Source of the DNA: Deltaproteobacteria bacterium
GTDB lineage: Bacteria; Myxococcota_A; UBA9042; PHBI01
Length of the DNA: 64,000 nucleotides
Assembly (NCBI GenBank): GCA_020632715.1
Contig: JACKFA010000014.1
Span: 1 to 64,000, forward strand
Direction of reading: 5' to 3'
Part shown: piece after piece, positions 24,671 to 33,867 of the stretch
Numbering within the stretch: the first letter of the stretch is position 1
Layout of the letters: the number at the start of each line of letters is the position of its first letter
Program-made: the position numbers and the translations under genes
Notes under the pieces: generated by a model
What the model was told of the DNA's origin: nothing
Databases searched by the model: none
The model's input: only the letters and a program-made list of their open reading frames with translations

Positions 24671-26593
24671 TCACGGCGTCGCGAGCGGCAGCGAGCACAC
24701 GTAGGCGAGCTTCCGGCCGCAGTCGAGGTCGTTCCAGAGGCCGCCCGACCACGGCGTGAGCTGGACGCAGTCCTCGTTGCCGCCGGCGTCGTTCGGCTCG
24801 CCGTTGGACCAGCCCGTGAAGCCGACCGCGGTCCCGTCGCTCCAGACGAAGCGGCCCTCGGTCTCGCGGTCGTTGAGGCCGATCCAGAGCCCCTGCCAGC
24901 CGATCGTCAGCGCCGCGTCGCGCACGGCCGCCCAGGTCGCGGCGTCGCGCGCCGACACGAGATCGCCGCCGCGGGCGACGCAGTCCTCGCGGGCGTCCGC
25001 CCACGTGCGGAGGGGGAAGCAGACGGCGACGCGCCCGCCCGTCGCGAGCGCGCGCTCGACGCAGGGCTCGCAGCCCTCGCCGTTGTCGATGACGCCGTCG
25101 CAGTCGTCGTCGCGGAGGTTGCACCGCTCCTCGGCGCCGGGGTGGACGAGCGGATCGTCGTCGTCGCAGTCGTCGAGGCAGGCGCTGGCGCCGTCCTGGT
25201 CGCGGTCGACCGCCGCCGGATCCGTGCAGTCGAGCTCGAGCCGGAGCCACGCGTGCCGGTCCTCGAGGGCGCGCAGGAGGGCGAGCTGCGCCCCGAAGAG
25301 CGCGGCGTCGTCGAGCTCGCGCCGCGGGTCGGCCGCGGACCAGAGGCGCACGGCGCTCGCCGCCGCCCACGCGTCGTAGAGGAGGCCGTCGGCCTCGACG
25401 CGCCCGAGGAGCGCCTGCACGCGCTCGCCGAAGGCCCGCCGACACGCCGTGTCGCCGAGGCAGAGGTGCTGGAGGCGGCCGGTCTGCCACCACACGCCCT
25501 GCCAGTCGGCGAGGGCGCCGTCGAGCCCGTCCGCCACGAAGCGCCAGGGCGCGTCCTCGGCCGGCCGCACGAGCGCGTAGCGGCGGCTCCCGCCCGCGTA
25601 GCCCGTGCGCGACGCGACGAGGTCGGCCGCGACGAGGTCGAGGTAGCTCTCGACGTCGACGACGTCGGCGAGCGCCTCGAGGAAGGGGCGGTCGCCCTCG
25701 ACGGGGTCGGTCTGGGCGCGGTCGAGGTCACCCAGGGCGTCGACGAGCGCGGTCAGGGCCTCCACGGTGGCGGTCTCGTCGCCACGGAGCACCGTGAACC
25801 ACGGGACGCGCCAGCTGTAGAGGTCGGCGAAGTCGTAGGGGCCGAGGTTCGCGCGGGGGCGCGAGGCCGCCACCAGCGGCGCGGCGCCGGCGCCGACGCG
25901 CGCGAGGTAGCCGTCGCTCTCGAGGGGCTCGGTGGCGCCGTAGAGGCCCCAGTCGGCGCCGTTGACGCGCAGCCACACGTAGCCGCCGCGCGGGACGGGG
26001 ACGCCGAGCGCCTCGTAGAGCGCGCGCCCCGCCTGCGCCTTCAGATGGCTCGCGTCGTGGGTGAGGCCGTCGAGGTCGACCCAGGGGGTGGTCGCGAGGT
26101 CGAGGGGCGCCGGCGGGTCCGTCGGGAGCGCGACGCGGAGCCCGGGCTTGCCGAGGAGCCCGTCCGGGCCGAGGTCCGTGACCGAGAGCCGCACGGGGAT
26201 GACGACGTCGTCACCCGGTCGGGAGAGGACCGCGTCGACGGGTGGGGCGCCGAGCGCCAGACCGTCCCAGCTCGCCCCGGTGATGGCGAGATCGAGCGTG
26301 GGGAGCGTCGTGGCGCCGAAGATCCACGGCGCGGGCGGCGGCGGGGACGTGTCGAGCGCGACGTCGGCGGCGTCGGGCTCGGCTATGTCATTTCGCCCAT
26401 CGGCGGCGTCGTCCGCCGCGTCGACGGCGTCGTCCGCGTCCGAAGCCTCGCCGTCCGCGGTGTCCGCGGTGTCGGCGGTGTCTGGGGCGGTGTCATCGGC
26501 CGCCGGTGGGCGCACGTCGCTGCCGCACGCGGCCGTCATGGTCAGGGCGAGCGAGGCGGCGAGCGCCCCCCAATGCGTGTGGAGCCGGCTCAT
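24671..26593 (-). CDS. CotH-like lipoprotein with MopE metal-binding motif and C-type lectin domain
   Basis: The 640-residue lipoprotein has lipobox TAAC after the signal peptide, then an Asp/Thr/Ala stalk to about residue 75. The CotH-like region contains VNGADWGLYGATEPL and WRFVADGLDGALADW, degenerate forms of the kinase-like CotH motifs. Next is a MopE-type segment, DDCDDDDPLVHPGAEE ... DDDCDGVIDNGEGCE. The C-terminal 110 residues form a C-type lectin: WIGLND, FVWSDG, EPND and EDCVQL, with WND near the end. It is probably a surface glycan-binding protein. ATG at 26593 is the only start with a lipoprotein signal. Its stop faces the CDP-alcohol transferase stop 30 bases away. Confidence 0.82.
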   Translation of the reverse strand: MSRLHTHWGALAASLALTMTAACGSDVRPPAADDTAPDTADTADTADGEASDADDAVDAADDAADGRNDIAEPDAADVALDTSPPPPAPWIFGATTLPTLDLAITGASWDGLALGAPPVDAVLSRPGDDVVIPVRLSVTDLGPDGLLGKPGLRVALPTDPPAPLDLATTPWVDLDGLTHDASHLKAQAGRALYEALGVPVPRGGYVWLRVNGADWGLYGATEPLESDGYLARVGAGAAPLVAASRPRANLGPYDFADLYSWRVPWFTVLRGDETATVEALTALVDALGDLDRAQTDPVEGDRPFLEALADVVDVESYLDLVAADLVASRTGYAGGSRRYALVRPAEDAPWRFVADGLDGALADWQGVWWQTGRLQHLCLGDTACRRAFGERVQALLGRVEADGLLYDAWAAASAVRLWSAADPRRELDDAALFGAQLALLRALEDRHAWLRLELDCTDPAAVDRDQDGASACLDDCDDDDPLVHPGAEERCNLRDDDCDGVIDNGEGCEPCVERALATGGRVAVCFPLRTWADAREDCVARGGDLVSARDAATWAAVRDAALTIGWQGLWIGLNDRETEGRFVWSDGTAVGFTGWSNGEPNDAGGNEDCVQLTPWSGGLWNDLDCGRKLAYVCSLPLATP

Positions 26594-27082
26594 CGGGGCG
26601 ACCCTACCGAATCCGCCTCGCCGGGCATAGCGCGTCGACGGCGGTGGTGAATTCCGCCACACCCCGTGACACGGCCGCGCCACGCGCGCCTCATCGCCAC
26701 CTGCAGATCCGGATCGTCGGGTCCCAAAAGGAAGGACGCCCCGGTTGGCGGTGCCAACCAGGGCGCGGGGGCCAGGTGGGATTAACTGAGGGTCGTAAGG
26801 TGGGAGCCCCGGGAGGGGCCTGGTGGGATAGGAACAGTGCAAGGATAACCACCTGCACCCGCTGTGCCAGAATCTTCGGCGCTGGTCCGTAACTACGAAC
26901 TCGGCGCGGTTGGCGGGAATGCGGGGAATCTGTCCGTGTTTCGCGGCGGTCGGGGCGCGGGGCGGGTGTCACAAGTTGCGACACCGGTCGGCGAGAGGGT
27001 GTCGATTTGGCACGTCGCCGCCGCGAAGGCGTTGCACGGCAGGGCTCGCGCGCGCGGGTGGATCCTGATAGGAGCCCTCTGC
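26594..27082. other. 489-bp gap, possible structured leader before the inositol-phosphatase gene
   Basis: No gene is supported. Between 26743 and 26858 there are three hairpins: GGTTGGC/GCCAACC with a 3-base loop (26743-26759), GCCCC-GGGA-GGGGC with a GNRA-type loop (26806-26819), and GTGCAAGG/CCTGCAC with one bulge (26837-26858). GGGGCCWGGTGGGAT occurs twice, at 26768 and 26815. The region lies 225-340 bases upstream of the ATG at 27083. It may be an untranslated leader RNA or a repeat; no known riboswitch class was recognised. Confidence 0.4.
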
Positions 27083-27991
27083 ATGGACACGCAGTACGGC
27101 CCGCTCAACGGTCACAGCGTCGGCACCCTCATGAAGGAGGCGGTGCGGCGAGCCATCGAGGCGATCCGCGGCCACCGCTTCACCTTCGAGGCGACGGCCA
27201 AGGGGCGCCGCGCCGACGGCAAGCACACCTTCGTCACGACGGCCGACCACGCGGCCCAGCGCGTGTTCGTCAAGCTCCTGCGCGAGTGGTTCCCGACCTA
27301 CGGGATCGTGGCCGAGGAGGGGGAGCTCTCGGTGCCGTGCACGCACCCGAAGCACGACCTCTGGTTCACGGTCGACCCGCTCGACGGCACGCGCGCCTTC
27401 ATGCGGCGCCAGTCCCACGGGATCGGCACCATGATCTCCCTCGTCCGCGACGGCGAGGTCGTGGGCGCCTGCGTCGGCGACGTCATGACCCAGGAGGTCT
27501 ACTCCGCGCGCCCCGACGGCCGCTCCGTGCACCGCGTGAGCGAGTTCGGGATCGCCGAGCGCCTCTACATCCTCGAGGGCCGCACGCTCGCCGACCAGTG
27601 GCTCCTCCTGCGCGAGCGGCCGCACAACCACTCGACGCTCGTGCGGTCGATGGTCGACAACGAGGCGAGCCCCCTCTTCGCCGCGGTCGAGTCGAGCGGC
27701 GGCGGCAGCATCGGCATCGCCATGGCCCGCCTCTGGAAGGGCGAGGTCGGGGGCGCCATCCTCGGCCCCATCCCGCGCGCCACGCCGTGGGACTTCTACC
27801 CCATCATGGCCCTCTGCGCGCGGCTCGGCTTCGACTTCTGGGCCATCGAGGGCACGCGCGTCTGGCGCTGGCTCCCCGAGGTCGACAAGGCCGGGACGCC
27901 CGTCCCGCACGAGGTCCTCGTGATCCACCGGAGCCGCGCCCCCGAGCTCGAGGCGTGGCTCGCGCGCAGCTTCCCCGTGGAGCCCCCGTGA
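27083..27991 (+). CDS. inositol-monophosphatase-family phosphatase
   Basis: The 302-residue protein has the metal-dependent sugar-phosphatase motifs: AEEG at about 77-80 and DPLDGTRAF at 98-106 (both Mg2+ binding), plus TPWDFYP near the C-terminal part, the third metal/substrate Asp. The family hydrolyses inositol-1-phosphate, fructose-1,6-bisphosphate, PAP or histidinol-phosphate; the sequence alone does not decide. ATG at 27083 has AGGAG 8 bases upstream, and the in-frame extension back to 26864 crosses a structured gap and is not used. It is cytosolic and stands alone on the plus strand. Confidence 0.82.
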   Translation: MDTQYGPLNGHSVGTLMKEAVRRAIEAIRGHRFTFEATAKGRRADGKHTFVTTADHAAQRVFVKLLREWFPTYGIVAEEGELSVPCTHPKHDLWFTVDPLDGTRAFMRRQSHGIGTMISLVRDGEVVGACVGDVMTQEVYSARPDGRSVHRVSEFGIAERLYILEGRTLADQWLLLRERPHNHSTLVRSMVDNEASPLFAAVESSGGGSIGIAMARLWKGEVGGAILGPIPRATPWDFYPIMALCARLGFDFWAIEGTRVWRWLPEVDKAGTPVPHEVLVIHRSRAPELEAWLARSFPVEPP

Positions 27992-28046
27992 GCGCCGTCC
28001 GCGGCGCGACGCGGCACGACGCCCCACCGAGGGGCGTTCTGACCCG

Positions 28047-28724
28047 TCAGCCCGGGTCCTTTGACCCACGGAGGCGCTTCGCCTCCGCCGCCGAGCGCTT
28101 CCCGCGGCACTCCGGGAAGCGGACGCACGCGTAGAACGGGCCGAAGCGCCCGGACGCGAGGCGCGTCGGCGCGCCGCACACGGGGCACGTCACGAGCGGG
28201 TCGATCTCGACGACCTCGCCCGCGAGCTGCTCCTTCGGGCGGAAGACGAGCGCCACGTCGCGGGCGGCGCCCTCGTCGGGCACCGCGAGGCCCGCGCCGG
28301 CGAGGAGCGCGGGCAGGGGCTCGCCCGCGGCCACGCGCGCGCCGAAGGGCCCGCCGCCGTCCTCGAGCACCTCCGCCCCGCGGGCGGCGAGCTTCTCGAG
28401 GAGCCGGCCGCGCTCGTGCACCTCGTAGGCGCAGACGTCGCCCGCCTCGAGCACCGTCGTCACGCGCGCGGCGAGCTCCTGCGAGAGCACGGCGCCGAGC
28501 TCGTCGGGGACGGCCTCCGGCGGCGACGGGAGGACCCAGACGGCCGCGCGCGACGCCGAGCGCAGCGTGAGCTCGAAGCCGTCGAGCGGGCGCTCACCGC
28601 GCCCGGCGAGGACCCAGCCGCGCGCGCTGAGGTAGGCGCGGAGCCGCGCCGCGAGGCGCGCCGCGGGCGCCTCGACGTAGAGCGAGAGGCGCTCGTCGGC
28701 CACGGTCTCCTCCGGTCCCGTCAC
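28047..28724 (-). CDS. protein with C-terminal topoisomerase-type zinc finger
   Basis: The 225-residue protein has an unrecognised N-terminal two-thirds, predicted mixed alpha/beta, Ala/Leu/Arg-rich. The C-terminus is CPVCGAPTRLASGRFGPFYACVRFPECRGKRS, a four-Cys zinc finger of the type found at the C-terminus of bacterial DNA topoisomerase I (zf-C4_Topoisom). Such fingers bind single-stranded nucleic acid or proteins. The ATG overlaps the stop of the upstream lipoprotein gene (ATGA), so the two genes form an operon. A nucleic-acid role is inferred, but pairing with a secreted lipoprotein is odd. Confidence 0.7.
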   Translation of the reverse strand: MTGPEETVADERLSLYVEAPAARLAARLRAYLSARGWVLAGRGERPLDGFELTLRSASRAAVWVLPSPPEAVPDELGAVLSQELAARVTTVLEAGDVCAYEVHERGRLLEKLAARGAEVLEDGGGPFGARVAAGEPLPALLAGAGLAVPDEGAARDVALVFRPKEQLAGEVVEIDPLVTCPVCGAPTRLASGRFGPFYACVRFPECRGKRSAAEAKRLRGSKDPG

Positions 28725-29122
28725 TCGGTGACGCAGAGGCCCTCACGCCAGCCGCAGTTGCGGCAGCAGAAGCCCTGGCAGCAGTCGGTGTCGGTGGTGC
28801 AGTACTTGGTGAAGTCCTCGAGCGCGATGCAGTGCGTCTGGCAGAGGGTCGGCTCGAAGAAGCCCTGGGACGTGGCCTTGCCGTAGCAGAAGCCCGTCGA
28901 GCACTGATCGTCGCGCTGGCACTCGTGCCCCGGGTAGATGACCTCGACCGTGTCGGCCTCGGCGTCCTCGTCGACGTCGGGCACGAGCGTGTCGGGGAGG
29001 TAGGGGCTGTCGACGTCGCCCGAGGTGACGTCGGCGTCGGTGCCGGGGGCCGACTCGTCGTCGCACGCGGGCGCGGCGAGGGCGGCGATGAGCAGCAGGA
29101 GCAGGATGAGCGCGGTTCGCAT
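28721..29122 (-). CDS. small Cys-rich lipoprotein
   Basis: The 133-residue lipoprotein has lipobox LAAPAC and an acidic Asp/Val/Thr stalk. The mature end has about a dozen cysteines in a knot-like spacing (CQRDDQCSTGFCYGKA, CQTHCIALEDFTKYC, CCQGFCCRNCGW). Likely a disulfide-bonded surface protein, function unknown. ATG at 29122 is chosen for the signal peptide. Its stop overlaps the zinc-finger gene start. It resembles the protein encoded at 29227-29700 in style (Cys-rich lipoprotein with CQRDDQC/CTSDSEC-type units). Confidence 0.72.
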   Translation of the reverse strand: MRTALILLLLLIAALAAPACDDESAPGTDADVTSGDVDSPYLPDTLVPDVDEDAEADTVEVIYPGHECQRDDQCSTGFCYGKATSQGFFEPTLCQTHCIALEDFTKYCTTDTDCCQGFCCRNCGWREGLCVTE

Positions 29123-29226
29123 GAAGACGGCCTCGGTTCCGCCACGAGCTATAGCACCCGTGGCGACGCGGAGGACGTTCTCTAATCGAAACGCGGCGCG
29201 GGATCCAGTCTGTGGTCCGCGCGCGT

Positions 29227-29700
29227 CTACTGCGCCTGGCAGATCGGCCGCGCCCCGCCCGACGACGGCGTCGCGCACGAGGTCCACGCCGGGTCGACCG
29301 CCGTGCAGTCGGCGACGCCGTTGCACTTCAGGACGACGTGGTGCTGCGACCCCTGGTTCCCGGGCGGGTAGAGGCAGCTGTAGAAGTCCTTCTCGTCCTC
29401 GGGGATCCGCGAGTCCGTGTTGTCGTCGCAGTCGCAGCCGCGCGTGCAGAAGCCGAACTGGCTGTTCGTGAGGTTGCCCGTGGCGCCCGGCTTCAGGCAC
29501 ACGCCGTACTCGCACTCGCTGTCGCTCGTGCAGGAGACGCCGAGGTCCTTGCCGCCCGCGTTCTTCACCTTGTAGCTGAAGTCGCACTGGGTGAGCGGGC
29601 CGCTCGAGCCGTCGCTCGTGCTGTCGCAGCTCGCGACCGCGAGCGGGGCGAGCGGGAAGAGGAAGAGGCCGACGGCGAGCAGGAAACGTCGAGGGCTCAT
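29227..29700 (-). CDS. Cys-rich lipoprotein, unknown function
   Basis: The 157-residue lipoprotein has a hydrophobic signal with lipobox VASC. The mature part has a dozen cysteines, including CTSDSECEYGVCLKPG and CTRGCDCDDNTDSRIPEDEKDF, then CNGVADCTAVDPAWTSC. No domain family was recognised; the CxxDxECxxGxC pattern is common in secreted myxobacterial proteins. It is 104 bases upstream of, and in the same direction as, the small Cys-rich lipoprotein gene, so the three genes may be cotranscribed. Confidence 0.7.
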   Translation of the reverse strand: MSPRRFLLAVGLFLFPLAPLAVASCDSTSDGSSGPLTQCDFSYKVKNAGGKDLGVSCTSDSECEYGVCLKPGATGNLTNSQFGFCTRGCDCDDNTDSRIPEDEKDFYSCLYPPGNQGSQHHVVLKCNGVADCTAVDPAWTSCATPSSGGARPICQAQ

Positions 29701-29793
29701 GGGCGCGCTCCGTGTTGGGGTGCCCCGACTATCCCGGTGCGGCGCGGTCGCGTCAACCCGCGGCAGCGTCGGCGCGCACGCCCCGGGGCTCGG

Positions 29794-30840
29794 TCAGTCG
29801 CCGCAGCCCACGACCGCGACGTCGTAGGCGATCGGCTCGCGCGCGCCGCTCACCTCGACGTGGTAGGTGACGCCCTCCGTCGTGTGCCAGCCGACCGGCG
29901 TGAAGCCGAGGCCGAACTCGCTGCCGTAGCCGCGCGCGAGCGTCCACTGCGACACGGGCATCTCCTCGCCGTCGACCGTGACCGTGACCGTGGCCTGCCG
30001 GAGGTCGATCCGGTCGCTCTGGACGGACCAGCCGGCCTCGTCGACGCCCGCCCACCACACGCCGTGGAGCGCCGCCAGGGGCACCGGGCCGGGTGGCGGC
30101 CAGGCCGTCCACGCGGCGCCGGCCGAGCCCTCGCCGCCGATCACGTGGAGGCACGAGAACGCGTTGGTCGAGCCGACCCCGATGGGGCCGAGGCTGTTGC
30201 TCAGGATCCAGCGCCGGTGGCCGAGCGTCTCGACGCCGTTGTCGACCATGTAGAGCGCGATGGAGGCCACGCCGGGGGTGGTCGCGAGGTTCGAGAGGCC
30301 GGCGGCGTCGACGCCGGCGGCGCTGCGGCAGTCCCAGGAGGTCGGGATCTCGTGGAGGATGTCGTCGTTGGCGTCCATCATGAGGGCGCACGCCTGCGCG
30401 TCCGCGCTCTTCCGCGCGTCGAGCTCGACCGGCGGGAGCCCGGCCAGGAAGCGGTGCAGGTTCACCTGCCGGAGCGTGTTCTCCGGGCCCGGGCTCGGCC
30501 ACTCGCCCGCCTCGCAGGTGCTCGCGCGGCCCGACCAGCGGCCCTCCGTGAGGAACGCGCGATCGGCGATCCAGCGCTCGCAGACCGCGGACGCCGCCTC
30601 GTCGAGGCCGGCCGTGTCGGCGCCGGCGGCCGCGTCCGTGCCCGTGTTCGCATCCGACGGCAGCGCGTCCGGGTGGAGCGCGGCCTGGAAGGCGTCCGCG
30701 TCGCTGTGCCCGCCGGGCGCGTCGCAATTTGAGACAGCGAGTCCCAGAGTGACGATCCCGACGGCGGCGAGGATCGTCGTCCCCCCGCGTCGCGCCCTCG
30801 CCCCCCTCGTCTCCCCTCGCGCCAGCAGCATCTCGACCAT
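29794..30840 (-). CDS. CAP (SCP/PR1) domain lipoprotein
   Basis: The 348-residue protein has a signal peptide and a lipobox near AVSNC, so it is anchored. The core is a CAP domain: LRQVNLHRFLAGLPPVELD, SADAQACALMMDANDDILHEIP and the conserved ETLGHRRWILSNSLGPIGVG, which is the usual CAP signature. A C-terminal beta region follows that binds nothing obvious. CAP proteins bind lipids or act in adhesion; bacterial roles are poorly known. ATG at 30840 is chosen because it gives a normal signal length, with GGGGGCG upstream; an in-frame start at 30897 is the alternative. Divergent from the PPC lipoprotein gene. Confidence 0.78.
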   Translation of the reverse strand: MVEMLLARGETRGARARRGGTTILAAVGIVTLGLAVSNCDAPGGHSDADAFQAALHPDALPSDANTGTDAAAGADTAGLDEAASAVCERWIADRAFLTEGRWSGRASTCEAGEWPSPGPENTLRQVNLHRFLAGLPPVELDARKSADAQACALMMDANDDILHEIPTSWDCRSAAGVDAAGLSNLATTPGVASIALYMVDNGVETLGHRRWILSNSLGPIGVGSTNAFSCLHVIGGEGSAGAAWTAWPPPGPVPLAALHGVWWAGVDEAGWSVQSDRIDLRQATVTVTVDGEEMPVSQWTLARGYGSEFGLGFTPVGWHTTEGVTYHVEVSGAREPIAYDVAVVGCGD

Positions 30841-30974
30841 CGCGCCCCCATCGAGCCTCGCCGGGGCACGATAGTGAAGCGGCGCCGGGCGGGTCAACGT
30901 CGGTGACGCGGGCGGGTCACCGGCGTCCTTGCGCCCCCGGCCGCGCCTTCGGCATGATGCGCGGCGGGAGGATC

Positions 30975-32744
30975 ATGAGCGCGCTCCGGTGGTTTTCGAG
31001 CACGATCGCGGCCGTCGCCGTCCTCGGCGTGGGCGGCTGCCTCAGCGTGGACCCGTTCGAGCCGAGCGCGGACGCCACGGCGACCGCGGACGCGGACGCG
31101 GTGGTCGTCGTCGACACCGTCGAGCCCGACACGGCCGACGCGGCCTGCGTCCCGCAGTGCACAGGGCTCGCGTGCGGCCCGGATGGCTGCGGTGGGACGT
31201 GCGGTGTGTGCGATGCACACGACACCTGCAGCGCCGGGCGGTGCCAGCCGTCGCTCGGCGACCGCTGCGCCGCCCCCATCGTCATCGCGCCGACCGCCCT
31301 GCCCTTCTTCGCGAGCGGCTCGACGGCCGCGCGCGAGGTGCACGCGGACCTCCCGAGCACCACCGTGTGCGACGCGAGCGCCACGGCCGACGCGATCGTG
31401 GGGCGCGCCTCCCCCGACCAGGTCTACGCCTTCACGCCGACCGTGACGGCGGTCTACGAGATCCGCCTGAGCGCCGAGTTCGACGCGGTGCTCTCGCTCC
31501 GCGACCGCTGCGACGAGGCGCTCGCGGCCTGCGTCGCGGCGGCCTCGGCGCCCGAGCTCGACGACGTCGTCGTGGCGACCCTCGACGCCGGGACCCCCTA
31601 CTGGATCGTGGTCGACGGCTACGGCGACGACGTCGTCGCGGCGGGCGCCTACGCGCTCAGCGTCAGCGCGCCGTGCGTCCCGAGCTGCGGCGAGGCGCGC
31701 TGCGGCGACGACGGCTGCGGCGGGAGCTGCGGCGCGTGCGAGGCGTCGCTCGTCTGCCACCCGACCTCGCAGCTCTGCGTGCCGCCCTACGACGTGGCGG
31801 GCAACACCTGCGCGGCGCCGCTGCCGATCGACGCGCTCCCCTTCGTCGCGCGCGGCGACACGCGCTACGCGAGCGACGACGCGGTCGCGACCGGCGACGC
31901 CTGCGACATCGCGTCGAGCGAGCTCGGCGCGGGCTCCCCCGACCACGTGTACCTGCTCGTCGCGCCGACCGCGGCCATCTACCGCGTCGAGGTCGACGGC
32001 GACTTCGTGATCGCCGTGTACCGGCGCAGCGAGTGCGACGGCTCGAGCGCCTGCCTCGCCGTCGCGAGCGACTACGGGCACGCCTCGCTCGACCTCTGGC
32101 TCGAGGAGCAGGAGACGGCGTGGCTCGCGGTCGACGGGGCCGGCGCCTCGGTCGTCGACCGCGGCCCCTACACGCTGACGGTCTCGTCGCCCTGCCTCCC
32201 GGCGTGCGGCGGCGCCGAGTGCGGCCCCGACGGCTGCGGCGGCTCCTGCGGGGACTGCGGCGCGGGGAGCGCGTGCGACGGCCAGGGCGTGTGCCGCGCG
32301 CCCGTCGAGGTGCCCGGGAACCTCTGCGAGAACCCGTTCGCCTTCGACGCGGCGCCCGCGCAGGTGCGCGGCGACACGACGCTCCGCACGAACGACTACG
32401 CGGCGCCCGCGGGCGCCTGCGCGGGGCTCGACGCCGCGGTCGGGGCCGGCTCGCCCGACGCCGCCGTGCGCTTCGTCGCCGACCACGCCGGGCGCTACCT
32501 CGTCGCGCTCCACGCGACCTTCGACTCGGCGCTCTACGTCGTGGGCGACTGCGGGGCCGTGGCCGGCTCGTGCGTCGGGGGCGACGACCACCTCGGCGTC
32601 GGCACGGAGCGGGTGACCTTCGACGCCGACGAGAACGAGACGCTCTACGTCATCGTCGACGGCTACGACAACGGCGACGGCGCAGGCGTGAGCGGGCTCT
32701 TCACGGTGACCGTCGAGGAGGTGCAGGCGGATCCGAGCCCCTGA
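30975..32744 (+). CDS. lipoprotein with three Cys-rich/PPC-like repeats
   Basis: The 589-residue lipoprotein has lipobox VGGC and a short acidic stalk. Three repeats of about 165-185 residues follow. Each begins with a Cys-rich motif of the form CxPxCxGxxCGxDGCGGxCGxC, then has a beta-sandwich region resembling bacterial pre-peptidase C-terminal (PPC) domains (VYAFTPTVTAVYEIRLS, VYLLVAPTAAIYRVEVDG, VRFVADHAGRYLVALHA). PPC domains usually sit on secreted peptidases; no peptidase domain is present, so a carbohydrate or protein-binding surface role is inferred. ATG at 30975 has GGGAGG just upstream. It ends at a hairpin shared with the convergent gene. Confidence 0.8.
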   Translation: MSALRWFSSTIAAVAVLGVGGCLSVDPFEPSADATATADADAVVVVDTVEPDTADAACVPQCTGLACGPDGCGGTCGVCDAHDTCSAGRCQPSLGDRCAAPIVIAPTALPFFASGSTAAREVHADLPSTTVCDASATADAIVGRASPDQVYAFTPTVTAVYEIRLSAEFDAVLSLRDRCDEALAACVAAASAPELDDVVVATLDAGTPYWIVVDGYGDDVVAAGAYALSVSAPCVPSCGEARCGDDGCGGSCGACEASLVCHPTSQLCVPPYDVAGNTCAAPLPIDALPFVARGDTRYASDDAVATGDACDIASSELGAGSPDHVYLLVAPTAAIYRVEVDGDFVIAVYRRSECDGSSACLAVASDYGHASLDLWLEEQETAWLAVDGAGASVVDRGPYTLTVSSPCLPACGGAECGPDGCGGSCGDCGAGSACDGQGVCRAPVEVPGNLCENPFAFDAAPAQVRGDTTLRTNDYAAPAGACAGLDAAVGAGSPDAAVRFVADHAGRYLVALHATFDSALYVVGDCGAVAGSCVGGDDHLGVGTERVTFDADENETLYVIVDGYDNGDGAGVSGLFTVTVEEVQADPSP

Positions 32745-32749
32745 GCGGG

Positions 32750-32773
32750 TCGGATTCGCTCCTCAGAATCCGA
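32750..32773. terminator. hairpin between convergent genes
   Basis: TCGGATTC pairs with GAATCCGA across an 8-base loop. It lies exactly at the junction of the convergent stops at 32744 and 32763. There is no U-run; a bidirectional terminator is inferred from position. Confidence 0.55.
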
Positions 32774-33867
32774 GGCGCAGGGACGCGCCGCCGCCGTCGA
32801 GCCCGACGACGGGCACGACCTCGGCCGCCGGCTCGTCGTCCTCGCTCGCGACGAGGACGACGCCGGTGACGAGGAGCCCGGCGCCGACGGCGTAGAGCAC
32901 CCAGGTCGCGGTCTCGAGGGAGTCCTTGCGGTCGACGGCGTCGTCGTAGCGCGCGCGGCGGGCGACGTCGTCGCTGCCGGCGTCCCCGCGGGCCGCGGCG
33001 TCGGCGTCGCTCGCGGCGCCCGCGGCCGCGATGTGCGTGCCGGCGCCGACCGCCATGAGCACGCCGCCGCCGACCGCGAGGACGAGCCCCGTTGGGAAGG
33101 AGCCGCCGCCGTCGTCGTCGTCGTCGACCGGGGGGACGAGCGCGGCCCAGGGATCGTCGGGATCACCGCCGCCCGGCCCGCCCGCGAGCCCGCCGGGGCG
33201 CGGCTTCGCGAGCTTCACGTCGCGCACGACGCCCTTCCCGGCCTCGACGACGAGCTCGACGCGCGCGGGCGCCTTGCCCTCGGCGCGCACGGTCGCGACG
33301 TAGCGCCCGGGCGCGAGGCCCACGGCGCGCCGCCCCTGCCAGGAGCCGCCGGGGACCTCGATGTCCGCGGTCTTCGGCTTCGGCGAGAGCACCGCCCAGC
33401 CGCGCCCGATGACGGCCCCGTGGCGCGCGAGGCCGGTCGAGGCGAGCTCGGCCTCCTCCTTCGTGGGGTCGAGATCGAGCGCGAGGAGGTAGGCGTCGAA
33501 GGCGTCGGCGTCGCGCGAGAGCGCCGCGAGGACGGTCGCCCGGATGAGCGCCGTGCTGCTGTTCGGGACGGCGCGGTAGGCGGCGTCGGCGTGCTGGAGG
33601 GCGGCGTCGTAGCGGCGCCGCTGGTAGGCGCGGCTCGCCTCGCCGTAGGCGCGCTGGGCGCGCTGCTCGAGGCGCTTCGTGAGCTCCTTCTTCGGCGGGC
33701 GCTCGGGGACCCACACGGTCTGCGCCGGCGCCTCGGCCGGGGCCGGCGCGGGCTCCGGCGCGGCGGCGCGCGCGGCGGCGCCGAGGGGGCCTGACGAGCG
33801 GGGCGACGCCGAGGGCGAACGCGACCCCGGTCGCGACGAGCGCGGCGCGGCCGCGGTGAGCGCGCAT
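32763..33867 (-). CDS. exported TPR/PEGA-like protein of the kinase locus, frameshifted near 33785
   Basis: The intended protein is about 368 residues: a signal peptide from ATG 33867 (ALVATGVAFALGVAP), a Pro/Ala stalk with PEPAPAPAEAPAQ, a TPR-like helical part (YGEASRAYQRRRYDAALQHADAAYRAVP), a PEGA-like segment (VGLAPGRYVATVRAEGKAPARVELVV) and two C-terminal hydrophobic helices. The signal peptide and the rest are in different frames. They join if one C is removed from the five-C run at 33785-33789. The ATG overlaps the kinase stop (TGATG), confirming an operon. The frameshift is either an assembly error or a real lesion; the two halves are otherwise well preserved. Confidence 0.7.

Noticed and set aside
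27010..27026. TGGCACG half promoter upstream of the inositol-phosphatase
   Set aside because: The -12 TTGC is missing at the right distance; only the -24 half matches.
31206..31220. Palindrome GTGTGC-GAT-GCACAC
   Set aside because: It lies inside the coding part of the PPC lipoprotein and simply encodes Cys-Asp-Ala-His in a Cys-rich repeat.
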